DNA of 8,074 nt from Gammaproteobacteria bacterium (GTDB lineage Bacteria; Pseudomonadota; Gammaproteobacteria; SZUA-229). The DNA is taken from positions 1 to 8,074 of the forward strand of contig DAOWLL010000057.1 of NCBI GenBank assembly GCA_030641945.1. Reading direction: 5' to 3'. Positions 1 to 5,899 of this stretch are shown piece after piece (the first letter of the stretch is position 1; every line of letters starts with the position of its first letter). Made by a program: the position numbers and the translations under genes. The notes under the pieces were generated by a model that worked only from the letters and a program-made list of their open reading frames with translations, had not been told where the DNA came from and did no database searches.

Positions 1-201
1 CGTCTGGACTGAAAAGCATAGCAATAGCTATGGTTTGAGGGAAGATGCGCGCTCAGGAGCGCTACAGATGTGCATGGAACGAAATAGCGTCCCGCCAAAC
101 AGGCTGTATTTAATTGAAATCGAGCTTCGGGTTTTATCATCATGATGTTATCCGGATATTTCAGCGGCCTGGTGAGAAATGCGGGCTAACTGCTATGCGA
201 A
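1..201. other. Left-edge region without a recognisable gene
   Basis: Two frames stay open to the left edge. One on the plus strand runs to a TGA at 146-148. One on the minus strand could start at ATG-ATG around 140-145 and reads leftward off the window. Neither encodes a peptide I recognise and neither has a good ribosome-binding site. Apart from the two hairpins at 17-32 and 49-62, nothing supportable is seen here. Confidence 0.5.
17..32 (-). terminator. Weak terminator-like hairpin downstream of the pilT-pilU set
   Basis: CATAGC (17-22) and GCTATG (27-32) pair around a four-base loop. Read on the minus strand the stem is followed by CTTTTC, a short T-run. It lies about 170 bp beyond the stop of the third ATPase gene and may end that transcript. 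The six-base stem is short. A second GC-rich hairpin, GCGCTC-AG-GAGCGC (49-62), lies between it and the gene. Confidence 0.25.
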
Positions 202-1341
202 TCAGTTCTTGCTGAGATCGGCTGACGGGGTTGGGAACTGCAATGTATCCGGGTTTTCGTCTTTCTGGTTGATATCCTTGACGCCGCCACCGAAGTTAAT
301 ACGCCACTCAAGGTCGCTGCTGGAATCAGCATGAGCCAGTGCAGTTTTAAGATCAATCTTTCCATCCTTGAACAACTTGTACAAAGACTGATCAAACGTC
401 AGCATACCAACGTCAGAGCCTTTTTCCATGATCTCTTTGATGCCGTGAAAGTTACCGTCACGGATCAACTGGCTGATATAAGGTGTATTGATCAATACTT
501 CGGTAGCAACGACGCGAGAACCATCAGCCGATGAAACCAGTCGCTGCGCAAGAATCGCATTCAGGTTCAGTGACAGATCCATCAGGATCTGGTTGTGTGC
601 ATCACTGGGGAAGAAGTTGAGAATACGGTCCAGCGTCTGGTTTGAGTTTGTTGCATGCAATGTCGTCAGACACAGGTGCCCGGTATCGGCATAGCGCAGC
701 GCTGATTCTACGGTCATTCGATCACGCGCCTCTCCAATCATGATGACATCCGGTGCTTCGCGCATAGCCTCGCACAGGGCGTTATCAAACGATAGTGTAT
801 CCAGTCCGACTTCACGCTGACCGATAATGCATTTCTTATGATGGAACATGAACTCGATCGGATCTTCAATGGTGAGGATATGGCCGGTATCGAGTGCATT
901 ACGGTAGTCCAGCATGGATGCAAGCGATGTTGATTTACCCGTACCTGTCGCGCCCACAATAAACACGAGCCCTTTCTTTTTCTTCATAATGCTCTTGTAG
1001 ACACCAGGTAATCCAAGCTCCTCGATCGAAGGAATATCTGCCTTGATATAGCGAATGACCATTGAAACTTCGCCGCGTTGCATATACATGTTGATACGGA
1101 AGCGACCCAGATCTGTGTAAGACATACCCATGTTGAACTCGAGATTATTCTCGAAATCCTTGATCTGCGCCGGTGACAGCAGGTCGTAGGCCAGCTTTCG
1201 GGTCATACCGGGTGACAGCATGCTTTTACCGACAGGACGCATCTTGCCTTCTATGCGAACACTGACTGGCGCACCTGTGGTGAAATACATATCAGATGCG
1301 TGTTGCTCTGACATTAGTTTGAGGTAGGGCTGTATATTCAT
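202..1341 (-). CDS. Third PilT/PilU-family pilus retraction ATPase (PilU-like paralogue)
   Basis: A 379-residue hexameric-type secretion ATPase of the PilT/PilU family, expected at the cytoplasmic base of the type IVa pilus. Visible motifs are Walker A GATGTGKST (130-138), the Asp box IEDPIEF (158-164), Walker B VIMIGEARD with catalytic-type Glu204, and a His box TGHLCLTTLHA (220-230). It resembles PilU more than PilT: it has YRN after the P-loop, the segment MDLSLNLNAILAQRL, INTPYISQLIRDG where PilT has AIRNLIRE, and an extended C-terminus. It differs from both neighbours at two places: RDRMT where they have R-D-x-E-T, and ADTGHL instead of AETGHL. The tail after about residue 350 is polar and probably disordered. 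It lies 21 bp downstream of pilU, so it is probably cotranscribed. The only Shine-Dalgarno-like sequence is a weak AGG about 10 bases before the ATG, so translation may depend on pilU. Family assignment is firm; its specific role (accessory retraction or regulation) is unknown. Confidence 0.93.
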   Translation of the reverse strand: MNIQPYLKLMSEQHASDMYFTTGAPVSVRIEGKMRPVGKSMLSPGMTRKLAYDLLSPAQIKDFENNLEFNMGMSYTDLGRFRINMYMQRGEVSMVIRYIKADIPSIEELGLPGVYKSIMKKKKGLVFIVGATGTGKSTSLASMLDYRNALDTGHILTIEDPIEFMFHHKKCIIGQREVGLDTLSFDNALCEAMREAPDVIMIGEARDRMTVESALRYADTGHLCLTTLHATNSNQTLDRILNFFPSDAHNQILMDLSLNLNAILAQRLVSSADGSRVVATEVLINTPYISQLIRDGNFHGIKEIMEKGSDVGMLTFDQSLYKLFKDGKIDLKTALAHADSSSDLEWRINFGGGVKDINQKDENPDTLQFPTPSADLSKN

Positions 1342-1362
1342 GGTTGCATGCCTATCTGTGAA

Positions 1363-2529
1363 CTAGCGCATAACACTGGCACTGTCTGATGATTCTTCCA
1401 TCGAAAGCTTGTCGAGGCCGGACATAAGGTCCTCTTTCTTGGTGCCCTTGCTTTCGAGCTTGATACGAAGACGCAGGTCATTGAGTGAATCTGCATTACG
1501 CAGCGCATCTTCATATGTAATGCGGCCGGATTCAAACAAGTCAAACAATGCCTGGTCGAATGTGTGCATGCCAAGTTCATTCGACTTGGCGATGAGTTCC
1601 TTGATTTCATGCACATTGCCTTTGAATATCAGGTCTGACATCAACGGTGTATTCAGCATCACTTCTACCGCAGGCACACGGCCTTCGCCGTGAGCCCTGG
1701 GAATCAGCCGCTGTGAAACAATACCTTTCAGGTTCAATGACAGGTCCATCAGCAGCTGTGCACGTCGTTCTTCCGGGAAAAAGTTGATGATACGGTCAAG
1801 CGCCTGGTTGGTGCTGTTAGCGTGCAGGGTTGATAAGCACAGGTGCCCGGTTTCAGCAAATGCAATCGCGTAATCCATGGTCTCACGGTCACGAATCTCA
1901 CCGATCAGTATAACGTCAGGCGCCTGACGCAGAGTGTTCTTCAGTGCAATTTCGTAAGACTCGGTATCGACTCCAATTTCGCGCTGGGTAACAATGCAGT
2001 TTCTGTGGTTGTGTATAAACTCGATGGGGTCCTCGATGGTAATAATATGGCCATTGCTGTTTTCATTTCGGTAACCAACCATTGCTGCCAGGGACGTCGA
2101 TTTACCTGAGCCGGTAGCGCCAACAAAGATGACCAGGCCACGCGTAGTCATGGCAATATCTGTCAGAATCGGCGGCAGATCGAGGTCAGCAAATTCAGGA
2201 ATATCTGTGCGAATCACACGCAGCACAACGCCGACAGAGCCGCGCTGGGTAAAGGCATTGACACGGAAACGGGATACGCCCGGCAGACTGATGGCAAAGT
2301 TGCATTCCTGGCTGGAATCAAACTCCGCCATCTGCCGGTCATTCATGATTGAATGCACCAGCACCTGGGTATGTGCGGGACTCAGCGACTGGTTCGACAG
2401 AGGTGTCATTTTACCGTCCACCTTCATTGAAGGAACTGCACCTGCGGTTATAAATAAATCAGAACCGTCCTTCTGCACCATCATACGCAGAAGATCATGC
2501 ATGTACCGTATGGCCTTATCGCGATCCAT
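1363..2529 (-). CDS. pilU: Type IV pilus accessory retraction ATPase PilU
   Basis: A 388-residue PilU, the second retraction ATPase of type IVa pili. In characterised species it needs PilT to act and increases retraction force. Domains are an N-terminal PAS-like region with GSDLFITAG (22-30), a RecA-like core with Walker A GATGSGKST (137-145), Asp box IEDPIEF (165-171), Walker B VILIGEIRD with Glu211, and His box TGHLCLSTLHA (227-237). The PilT C-terminal AIRNLIRE motif is replaced by NTPLMSDLIFKG, as is usual in PilU. The tail after about 360 is charged and Ser-rich (EESSDSAS), slightly longer than the roughly 380-residue Pseudomonas protein as I recall it. A purine-rich GAGGTGAGG lies just before the ATG and supports this start. 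It follows pilT after 88 bp, a gap large enough for its own promoter (see 2568-2595). Confidence 0.96.
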   Translation of the reverse strand: MDRDKAIRYMHDLLRMMVQKDGSDLFITAGAVPSMKVDGKMTPLSNQSLSPAHTQVLVHSIMNDRQMAEFDSSQECNFAISLPGVSRFRVNAFTQRGSVGVVLRVIRTDIPEFADLDLPPILTDIAMTTRGLVIFVGATGSGKSTSLAAMVGYRNENSNGHIITIEDPIEFIHNHRNCIVTQREIGVDTESYEIALKNTLRQAPDVILIGEIRDRETMDYAIAFAETGHLCLSTLHANSTNQALDRIINFFPEERRAQLLMDLSLNLKGIVSQRLIPRAHGEGRVPAVEVMLNTPLMSDLIFKGNVHEIKELIAKSNELGMHTFDQALFDLFESGRITYEDALRNADSLNDLRLRIKLESKGTKKEDLMSGLDKLSMEESSDSASVMR

Positions 2530-2567
2530 CTCGCCTCACCTCATTGAATTACAGCGTTATTTGTCAA

Positions 2568-2595
2568 AGTATAGCTATTTACAGGGTAATTTCAC
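2568..2595 (-). promoter_or_regulatory. Possible internal promoter for pilU
   Basis: On the minus strand GTGAAA (2590-2595) is followed after 16 bases by TATACT (2568-2573), a 4/6 and 5/6 match to the sigma70 consensus. The predicted start would give a leader of about 30 bases before the pilU ATG at 2529. A perfect TTGACA (2562-2567) sits directly downstream but has no -10 at the right distance, so I do not treat it as the -35. This would allow pilU and the third ATPase to be expressed apart from pilT. Confidence 0.35.
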
Positions 2596-2617
2596 TGCAA
2601 CAGGCAAGATTGGACAT

Positions 2618-3652
2618 CTAAAAGTTATCCTTGTTGGCAGCCTTTTTCATTGCTTCGTCCTTGCTGATCATGCCCCGACTGAGCAGCTCCTGAAGGTTCT
2701 GGTCCAGTGTCTGCATACCAATCGACTGGCCTGTCTGGATGGCCGAGTACATCTGCGCAATCTTGTTTTCACGTATCAGGTTTCGAATCGCCGGTGTACC
2801 CAGCATGATCTCGTGCGCTGCGATACGGCCACCGCCGATTTTCTTCATCAGTGTTTGCGAAATAACTGCGCGCAGCGATTCTGACATCATTGAACGCACC
2901 ATTTCTTTTTCTGCGGCCGGGAATACATCAACCACACGGTCGATGGTTTTCGCGGCAGAGCTGGTATGCAGGGTACCGAAGACGAGGTGACCGGTTTCTG
3001 CCGCCGACAGTGCAAGGCGAATGGTTTCAAGGTCACGCATCTCACCCACCAGAATCACATCAGGGTCTTCACGCAGTGCAGAACGCAGTGCCTCACTGAA
3101 ACCCAGGGTATCGCGGTGAACCTCACGCTGGTTAATCAGGCATTTCTTGCTTTCGTGTACGAATTCGATGGGATCCTCAATCGTGAGAATATGGCCATAA
3201 TGGTTTTCGTTCACATAGTTGACCATACCCGCCAATGTGGTCGATTTACCTGAACCGGTGGGTCCGGTCACCAGTACGATGCCACGAGGCGTATCGGATA
3301 TTTCTTCAAATATCTTCGGTGCTTTAAGTTCTTCCAGTGTCAGGATCTTCGAAGGAATAGTACGAAAGACAGCACCAGAGCCCCTGTTGTGATTGAAAGC
3401 GTTGACACGGAAACGGGCCAGACCGGGAATCTCGAAAGAGAAATCAGTTTCAAAATATTCTTCATAAGCTTTGCGCTGTTTATCGTTCATGATGTCATAC
3501 ACCATGCCATGCACGAGCTCATGGTCCATCGGATCCACATTGATTCGGCGTACGTCGCCATCAACACGGATCATGGGCGGCAAACCAGCCGATAAGTGAA
3601 GGTCAGATGCGCCATTTTTAACAGTAAAGGCCAGCAGCTGCGCAATATCCAT
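2618..3652 (-). CDS. pilT: Type IV pilus retraction ATPase PilT
   Basis: A 344-residue PilT, the hexameric motor that depolymerises the type IVa pilus and powers twitching motility, surface sensing and DNA uptake. The length equals that of Pseudomonas PilT as I recall it. It starts with MDIAQLLAFTVKNGASDLHL, the typical PilT N-terminus. It carries Walker A GPTGSGKST (130-138), Asp box IEDPIEF (158-164), Walker B VILVGEMRD with Glu204, His box TGHLVFGTLHT (220-230) and the PilT-specific C-terminal motif AIRNLIRE (288-295) required for retraction. AGGGGA lies about five bases before the ATG. It is the first gene of a minus-strand set with pilU and a third paralogue, divergent from proC. No residue usually considered essential is missing. 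Confidence 0.98.
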   Translation of the reverse strand: MDIAQLLAFTVKNGASDLHLSAGLPPMIRVDGDVRRINVDPMDHELVHGMVYDIMNDKQRKAYEEYFETDFSFEIPGLARFRVNAFNHNRGSGAVFRTIPSKILTLEELKAPKIFEEISDTPRGIVLVTGPTGSGKSTTLAGMVNYVNENHYGHILTIEDPIEFVHESKKCLINQREVHRDTLGFSEALRSALREDPDVILVGEMRDLETIRLALSAAETGHLVFGTLHTSSAAKTIDRVVDVFPAAEKEMVRSMMSESLRAVISQTLMKKIGGGRIAAHEIMLGTPAIRNLIRENKIAQMYSAIQTGQSIGMQTLDQNLQELLSRGMISKDEAMKKAANKDNF

Positions 3653-3690
3653 TTTTTCCCCTGATGATATAAGTTTCTGAATGAATTGTT

Positions 3691-3718
3691 ATGTTATAGC
3701 CCATGTTATAGCCCATGT
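3691..3718. repeat. 12-bp tandem repeat in the pilT promoter
   Basis: ATGTTATAGCCC occurs twice head to tail (3691-3702 and 3703-3714), followed by a further ATGT. On the minus strand each unit presents a TATAAC -10-like hexamer. The duplication lies in the 207-bp gap between the divergent pilT and proC starts and changes the spacing of promoter elements, so unit number could affect pilT expression. Confidence 0.85.
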
Positions 3719-3721
3719 CAG
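3693..3721 (-). promoter_or_regulatory. sigma70-type promoter for pilT
   Basis: Read on the minus strand, CTGACA (3716-3721) is followed after exactly 17 bases by TATAAC (3693-3698); both hexamers match consensus at 5 of 6 positions. The predicted start near 3686 leaves a leader of about 35 bases to the pilT ATG at 3652. The spacer holds a second TATAAC (3705-3710), created by the 12-bp tandem repeat, but nothing like a -35 lies at the correct distance from that copy. Confidence 0.55.
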
Positions 3722-3744
3722 AGCAGACGCTATAAGCCGTAAAG

Positions 3745-3754
3745 AAACCGGTTT
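3745..3754. repeat. 10-bp palindrome between pilT and proC
   Basis: AAACCGGTTT is a perfect 10-bp palindrome located about 24 bp upstream of the proposed pilT -35 and about 105 bp upstream of the proC start. It may be an operator half-site pair for either divergent gene. A palindrome this short can also arise by chance. Confidence 0.3.
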
Positions 3755-3859
3755 TACCCGCATATAAAGCAGCTCATCTGAAGGCATGGCCCAAAGCTGG
3801 ATAGCACAAGAGCTATGGTAGACTGCAAACATTCTGAGCCAACAACAAAAAGCAGGAAA

Positions 3860-4684
3860 ATGAGTACACGCATAGCATTTATTGGCGGTGGAAATATGGC
3901 AACCAGTCTTGTAGGCGGCCTTATAGCTTCGGGCACAGAACCGGCATCGATAATTGTTGCGGAACCTGATGCTGACAGACGCACACAACTGTCCAGACAG
4001 TTCGATGTAGCGACCACGGATGATAATACTGAAGCATTGCTGCATGATGTCGTGGTGCTGTCAGTAAAACCACAACTGATGCAGACGGTATGCAGGCAAC
4101 TGGCTGAATCAACGAATGCCCAACATCCGCTTTATGTTTCAATCGCCGCAGGTATAAGAACAATTGATATAGAACGCTGGCTGGGAGATGATGTGGCCGT
4201 TGTCAGATGCATGCCCAATACACCGGCATTGATCCAGTGCGGCGCAACGGCGCTGTACGCAAATGAGACGGCTAGTGAAGCACAACAACAGCTGGCCGAC
4301 GAAATACTGCGCGCAGCCGGTATCACAACCTGGGTAGCGGATGAAGCACTGCTGGATGTTGTAACAGCAGTATCAGGCAGTGGTCCTGCCTATTTCTTCC
4401 TGTTAATTGAGGCCATGCAGAAAACAGCCGTAAAGCTGGGGCTCGATAAAGACACAGCAGCCCGACTGACATTGCAGACAGCGTTGGGAGCAGCTCGCAT
4501 GGCAAATGAGAGCGAGCTGGATGCGCAAGAGTTGCGTGCACGTGTTACATCAAAAGGCGGCACCACAGCCGCAGCCATTTCCAGCTTCGAGCATGATGAT
4601 TTTCATAATAATGTAAGCAAGGCATTGCAGGCAGCCTATAATCGTTCGTGTGAACTGGCAGACGAACTGGGCAAGGACATATAA
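3860..4684 (+). CDS. proC: Pyrroline-5-carboxylate reductase
   Basis: A 274-residue cytoplasmic ProC that reduces 1-pyrroline-5-carboxylate to L-proline with NAD(P)H, the last step of proline biosynthesis. The N-terminal Rossmann fold starts with FIGGGNMA (7-14), followed by SVKP (68-71), SIAAGI (94-99) and RCMPNTPA (116-123). The C-terminal dimerisation and substrate domain has VSGSGPAYFF (171-180) and VTSKGGTT (229-236), all hallmark ProC motifs. The frame is open from an ATG at 3815, but I place the start at 3860: AGGA sits a few bases before this ATG, and the protein then begins MSTRIAFIGGGNM, as ProC proteins do. yggT follows after two bases. yggS, often found just before proC, is absent. 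No convincing proC promoter was found; TAGACT at 3819-3824 is the best -10 candidate. Confidence 0.97.
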   Translation: MSTRIAFIGGGNMATSLVGGLIASGTEPASIIVAEPDADRRTQLSRQFDVATTDDNTEALLHDVVVLSVKPQLMQTVCRQLAESTNAQHPLYVSIAAGIRTIDIERWLGDDVAVVRCMPNTPALIQCGATALYANETASEAQQQLADEILRAAGITTWVADEALLDVVTAVSGSGPAYFFLLIEAMQKTAVKLGLDKDTAARLTLQTALGAARMANESELDAQELRARVTSKGGTTAAAISSFEHDDFHNNVSKALQAAYNRSCELADELGKDI

Positions 4685-4686
4685 AG

Positions 4687-5238
4687 ATGAGATCAGAAAA
4701 CCCGTTAATATTTCTTATCGAAACACTGTTCGATCTGTACATTATTGTTTTGATGCTGCGTTTTATCCTGCAGCAGGTAAGTGCTGATTTTTACAACCCG
4801 ATTTCGCAGTTCATCGTCAAGGCAACATCGCCGGTGCTCAATCCCGCAAGAAAACTGATACCGGGTCTCGGCGGTATTGATCTGGCAACGATTATTGTCG
4901 TGGTTGCATTCATAGCCATCAAGATTTTCATTATTGCACTGTTATCGGGATATTCGCCCTCTGTACTCGCACTGCTTGTTACCGGAATCAGGGACTTCAT
5001 CACACTGGCGCTCAATATCTTTATCTTTGCAATCATCATTCAGGCAATTCTGAGCTGGATAAATCCAGACCCGTATAACCCGGTTTCAGGTATTCTATTC
5101 AACATTACCGGGCCGGTACTGCAGCCGTTTCGCCGCCTGATAAAGCCGATCGGCGGACTCGATCTTTCACCCCTGATTGCGCTGATCACATTGATGTTTA
5201 TAGAGCGCATGGTTGTCTACCTGTTCCAGATGCTCTAA
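4687..5238 (+). CDS. yggT: YggT-family integral membrane protein
   Basis: A 183-residue inner-membrane protein of the YggT family, whose exact function is not settled; family members are linked to osmotic or ion homeostasis and, in plastids, to thylakoid and division processes. The protein is an internal duplication. One unit runs from YNPISQF (36-42) through SPVLNPARKLIPGLGGIDL (48-66), and the second from YNPVSG (130-135) through GPVLQPFRRLIKPIGGLDL (142-160). Each unit is preceded and followed by hydrophobic segments (about 8-30, 67-87, 92-123 and 161-180). The Pro/Arg-rich loops are the family signature. It starts two bases after the proC stop and uses AAGGA within the proC end as ribosome-binding site, so the two are translationally linked. 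In most relatives yggU follows at once; here a repeat element intervenes. Confidence 0.95.
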   Translation: MRSENPLIFLIETLFDLYIIVLMLRFILQQVSADFYNPISQFIVKATSPVLNPARKLIPGLGGIDLATIIVVVAFIAIKIFIIALLSGYSPSVLALLVTGIRDFITLALNIFIFAIIIQAILSWINPDPYNPVSGILFNITGPVLQPFRRLIKPIGGLDLSPLIALITLMFIERMVVYLFQML

Positions 5239-5270
5239 GCACCAGGGTGTATGACAGGAAAAGATTTTTT

Positions 5271-5297
5271 CAACGCAAACACGCAAAGGACGCAGAG
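5271..5297 (+). repeat. Left terminal inverted repeat of the yggT-yggU element
   Basis: Three degenerate 8-9 bp units of the form (C/A)ACGCAAA-(C)ACGCAAAG-GACGCAGAG sit 32 bp after the yggT stop. They pair with the right copy at 5461-5490 in inverted orientation. This copy is more decayed than the right one (CAC for GGC, CAGAG for CAAAG), suggesting an old insertion. Confidence 0.7.
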
Positions 5298-5355
5298 CAG
5301 ATACCGATTATGTGCTGGGTGGTACAGCGCTCGCGGGCCGTGACATTGATATGCA

Positions 5356-5374
5356 GGGGTGCCGCGCGCACCCC
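5356..5374 (+). repeat. GC-rich hairpin inside the repeat element
   Basis: GGGGTGC (5356-5362) and GCACCCC (5368-5374) form a perfect 7-bp stem around a CGCGC loop. No T-run follows, so it is not an intrinsic terminator on the plus strand. It sits near the middle of the element, as expected of a structured non-coding repeat, and could slow or attenuate read-through from proC-yggT into yggU. Confidence 0.55.
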
Positions 5375-5460
5375 ACCACTCACTCATAGCCTGTGCCAAG
5401 GATTTCGAGTGAATCGAGCTGACAACATACACTACATACACATGAAAAGCTTTCCCTGGC

Positions 5461-5490
5461 GCCCTTTGCGTCTTTGCGCCTTTGCGTTAA
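5461..5490 (-). repeat. Right terminal inverted repeat of the yggT-yggU element
   Basis: CTTTGCG, TCTTTGCG and CCTTTGCG units repeat here with a regular 8-9 bp period and end in TTAA. This is the better preserved end of the element. It lies 45 bp before the yggU start, so yggU keeps its own ribosome-binding site but any upstream operon leader has been displaced. Confidence 0.7.
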
Positions 5491-5535
5491 ATGCTTTATA
5501 TGCTGGCAGCGCGAATCGCATGAAGGCGGGATACC

Positions 5536-5820
5536 ATGTTTTTTCAGTGGCAGGGTGATGATCTCGTGCTCAATATCCGGGTACAGCCGCGCGCTTCCAG
5601 TGACGGTTTTGCTGAAGAACTTGGTGACCGGATCAAGCTGAGGATTACCGCACCTCCGGTGGATGGCAAAGCCAACAGGCACTTGATTGCCCTGCTGGCC
5701 AAAACATTCAAGGTCGCTAAAGACGATATCAGCATCATCTCCGGTCAAAACGGGCGCAACAAGTGTATTAAAATTCATCAGCCAGCGCATTTACCCGAAA
5801 TAATCGGGCCCGCGCCTTGA
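5536..5820 (+). CDS. yggU: YggU-family (DUF167) protein
   Basis: A 94-residue small soluble protein of the DUF167/YggU family, close to the E. coli length. The function is unknown. Family landmarks are visible: VQPRASSD (16-23), ITAPPVDGKAN (37-47), and SGQNGRNK (69-76), matching the conserved S-G-x-x-x-R-x-K pattern. The GAAGGCGGG purine stretch a few bases before the ATG at 5536 is a fair ribosome-binding site. Its usual partner yggT lies upstream but 297 bp away because of the intervening repeat element. Read-through from proC-yggT or a promoter near the end of the element must therefore drive it. TTTATA and TATATG near 5495-5502 are possible -10 sequences but have no clear -35. A minus-strand frame over the same bases is a shadow. 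Confidence 0.93.
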   Translation: MFFQWQGDDLVLNIRVQPRASSDGFAEELGDRIKLRITAPPVDGKANRHLIALLAKTFKVAKDDISIISGQNGRNKCIKIHQPAHLPEIIGPAP

Positions 5821-5824
5821 TAAC

Positions 5825-5849
5825 GATTCAATCATCAATGTGTTGAATC
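5825..5849 (+). repeat. Inverted repeat upstream of metX
   Basis: GATTCAA (5825-5831) and TTGAATC (5843-5849) form a perfect 7-bp inverted repeat with an 11-base spacer. The right arm contains the proposed metX -35 hexamer, a position where a repressor would block polymerase. No T-run follows, so it is more likely an operator or a chance repeat than a terminator for yggU. Confidence 0.45.
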
Positions 5850-5871
5850 CCTGACCCGCACTGATTAGACT
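5843..5871 (+). promoter_or_regulatory. Candidate promoter for metX-metW
   Basis: TTGAAT (5843-5848) and TAGACT (5866-5871) are separated by exactly 17 bases; each matches the sigma70 consensus at 4 of 6 positions. The predicted start near 5878 leaves a leader of about 22 bases. That is too short for a SAM riboswitch, so control would be by a protein, perhaps at the overlapping inverted repeat. The metX start has no clear Shine-Dalgarno sequence. Confidence 0.42.
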
Positions 5872-5899
5872 GACTGGAATCTTTAACTGACACCAAGCA

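Larger units (their letters stand above)
5271..5490. mobile_element. Non-coding MITE-like repeat element with imperfect terminal inverted repeats
   Basis: About 220 bp between yggT and yggU are bounded by imperfect inverted repeats made of ACGCAAAG-like units. The left end (5271-5297) reads CAACGCAAA, CACGCAAAG, GACGCAGAG. The right end (5461-5490), read on the minus strand, gives TTAACGCAAA, GGCGCAAAG, ACGCAAAG. Over the outer 19 aligned columns 16 match, then a one-base gap, then 7 of 8. A T6 run (5265-5270) flanks the left end. The interior has no plausible gene and contains a GC-rich hairpin at 5356-5374. From memory, such CGCAAAG arrays are dispersed in many environmental bacterial genomes, and translations resembling TQRRKDAK are a common annotation artefact. 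No transposase and no clear target-site duplication are seen. It splits the usual yggT-yggU pairing. Confidence 0.6.

Noticed and set aside
1..148. Edge-open reading frames at the left end
   Set aside because: A plus-strand frame (2-148) and a minus-strand frame from about 145 leftward are both open, but neither translation is recognisable and neither has good start signals; too little sequence to call a gene.
2129..2884. Plus-strand open frame of 251 codons opposite pilU and pilT
   Set aside because: It lies antisense to strongly recognisable pilU and pilT coding sequence and crosses their intergenic gap; its Arg/Ser-rich translation has no recognisable domain and no ribosome-binding site.
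3815..3859. Upstream ATG extending proC by 15 residues
   Set aside because: The added residues are polar and unlike ProC N-termini, whereas the ATG at 3860 has an AGGA ribosome-binding site and starts directly at the Rossmann strand.
5271..5490. CRISPR array
   Set aside because: The 8-9 bp units are contiguous, degenerate and in inverted orientation at the two ends; there are no spacer-separated direct repeats of 23-40 bp.
5247..5558. Plus-strand open frame of 103 codons between yggT and yggU
   Set aside because: It is translation through the repeat element; the peptides it gives (RKHAKDAEQ, LRLCAFALN) are the usual artefacts of CGCAAAG arrays.
5380..5790. Minus-strand open frame of 136 codons over yggU
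   Set aside because: Antisense to the well-supported yggU and partly made of the repeat element.
5821..5899. SAM riboswitch before metX
   Set aside because: Only 79 bp are available, the promoter candidate leaves a leader of about 22 bases, and no multi-stem SAM-binding pattern is seen.
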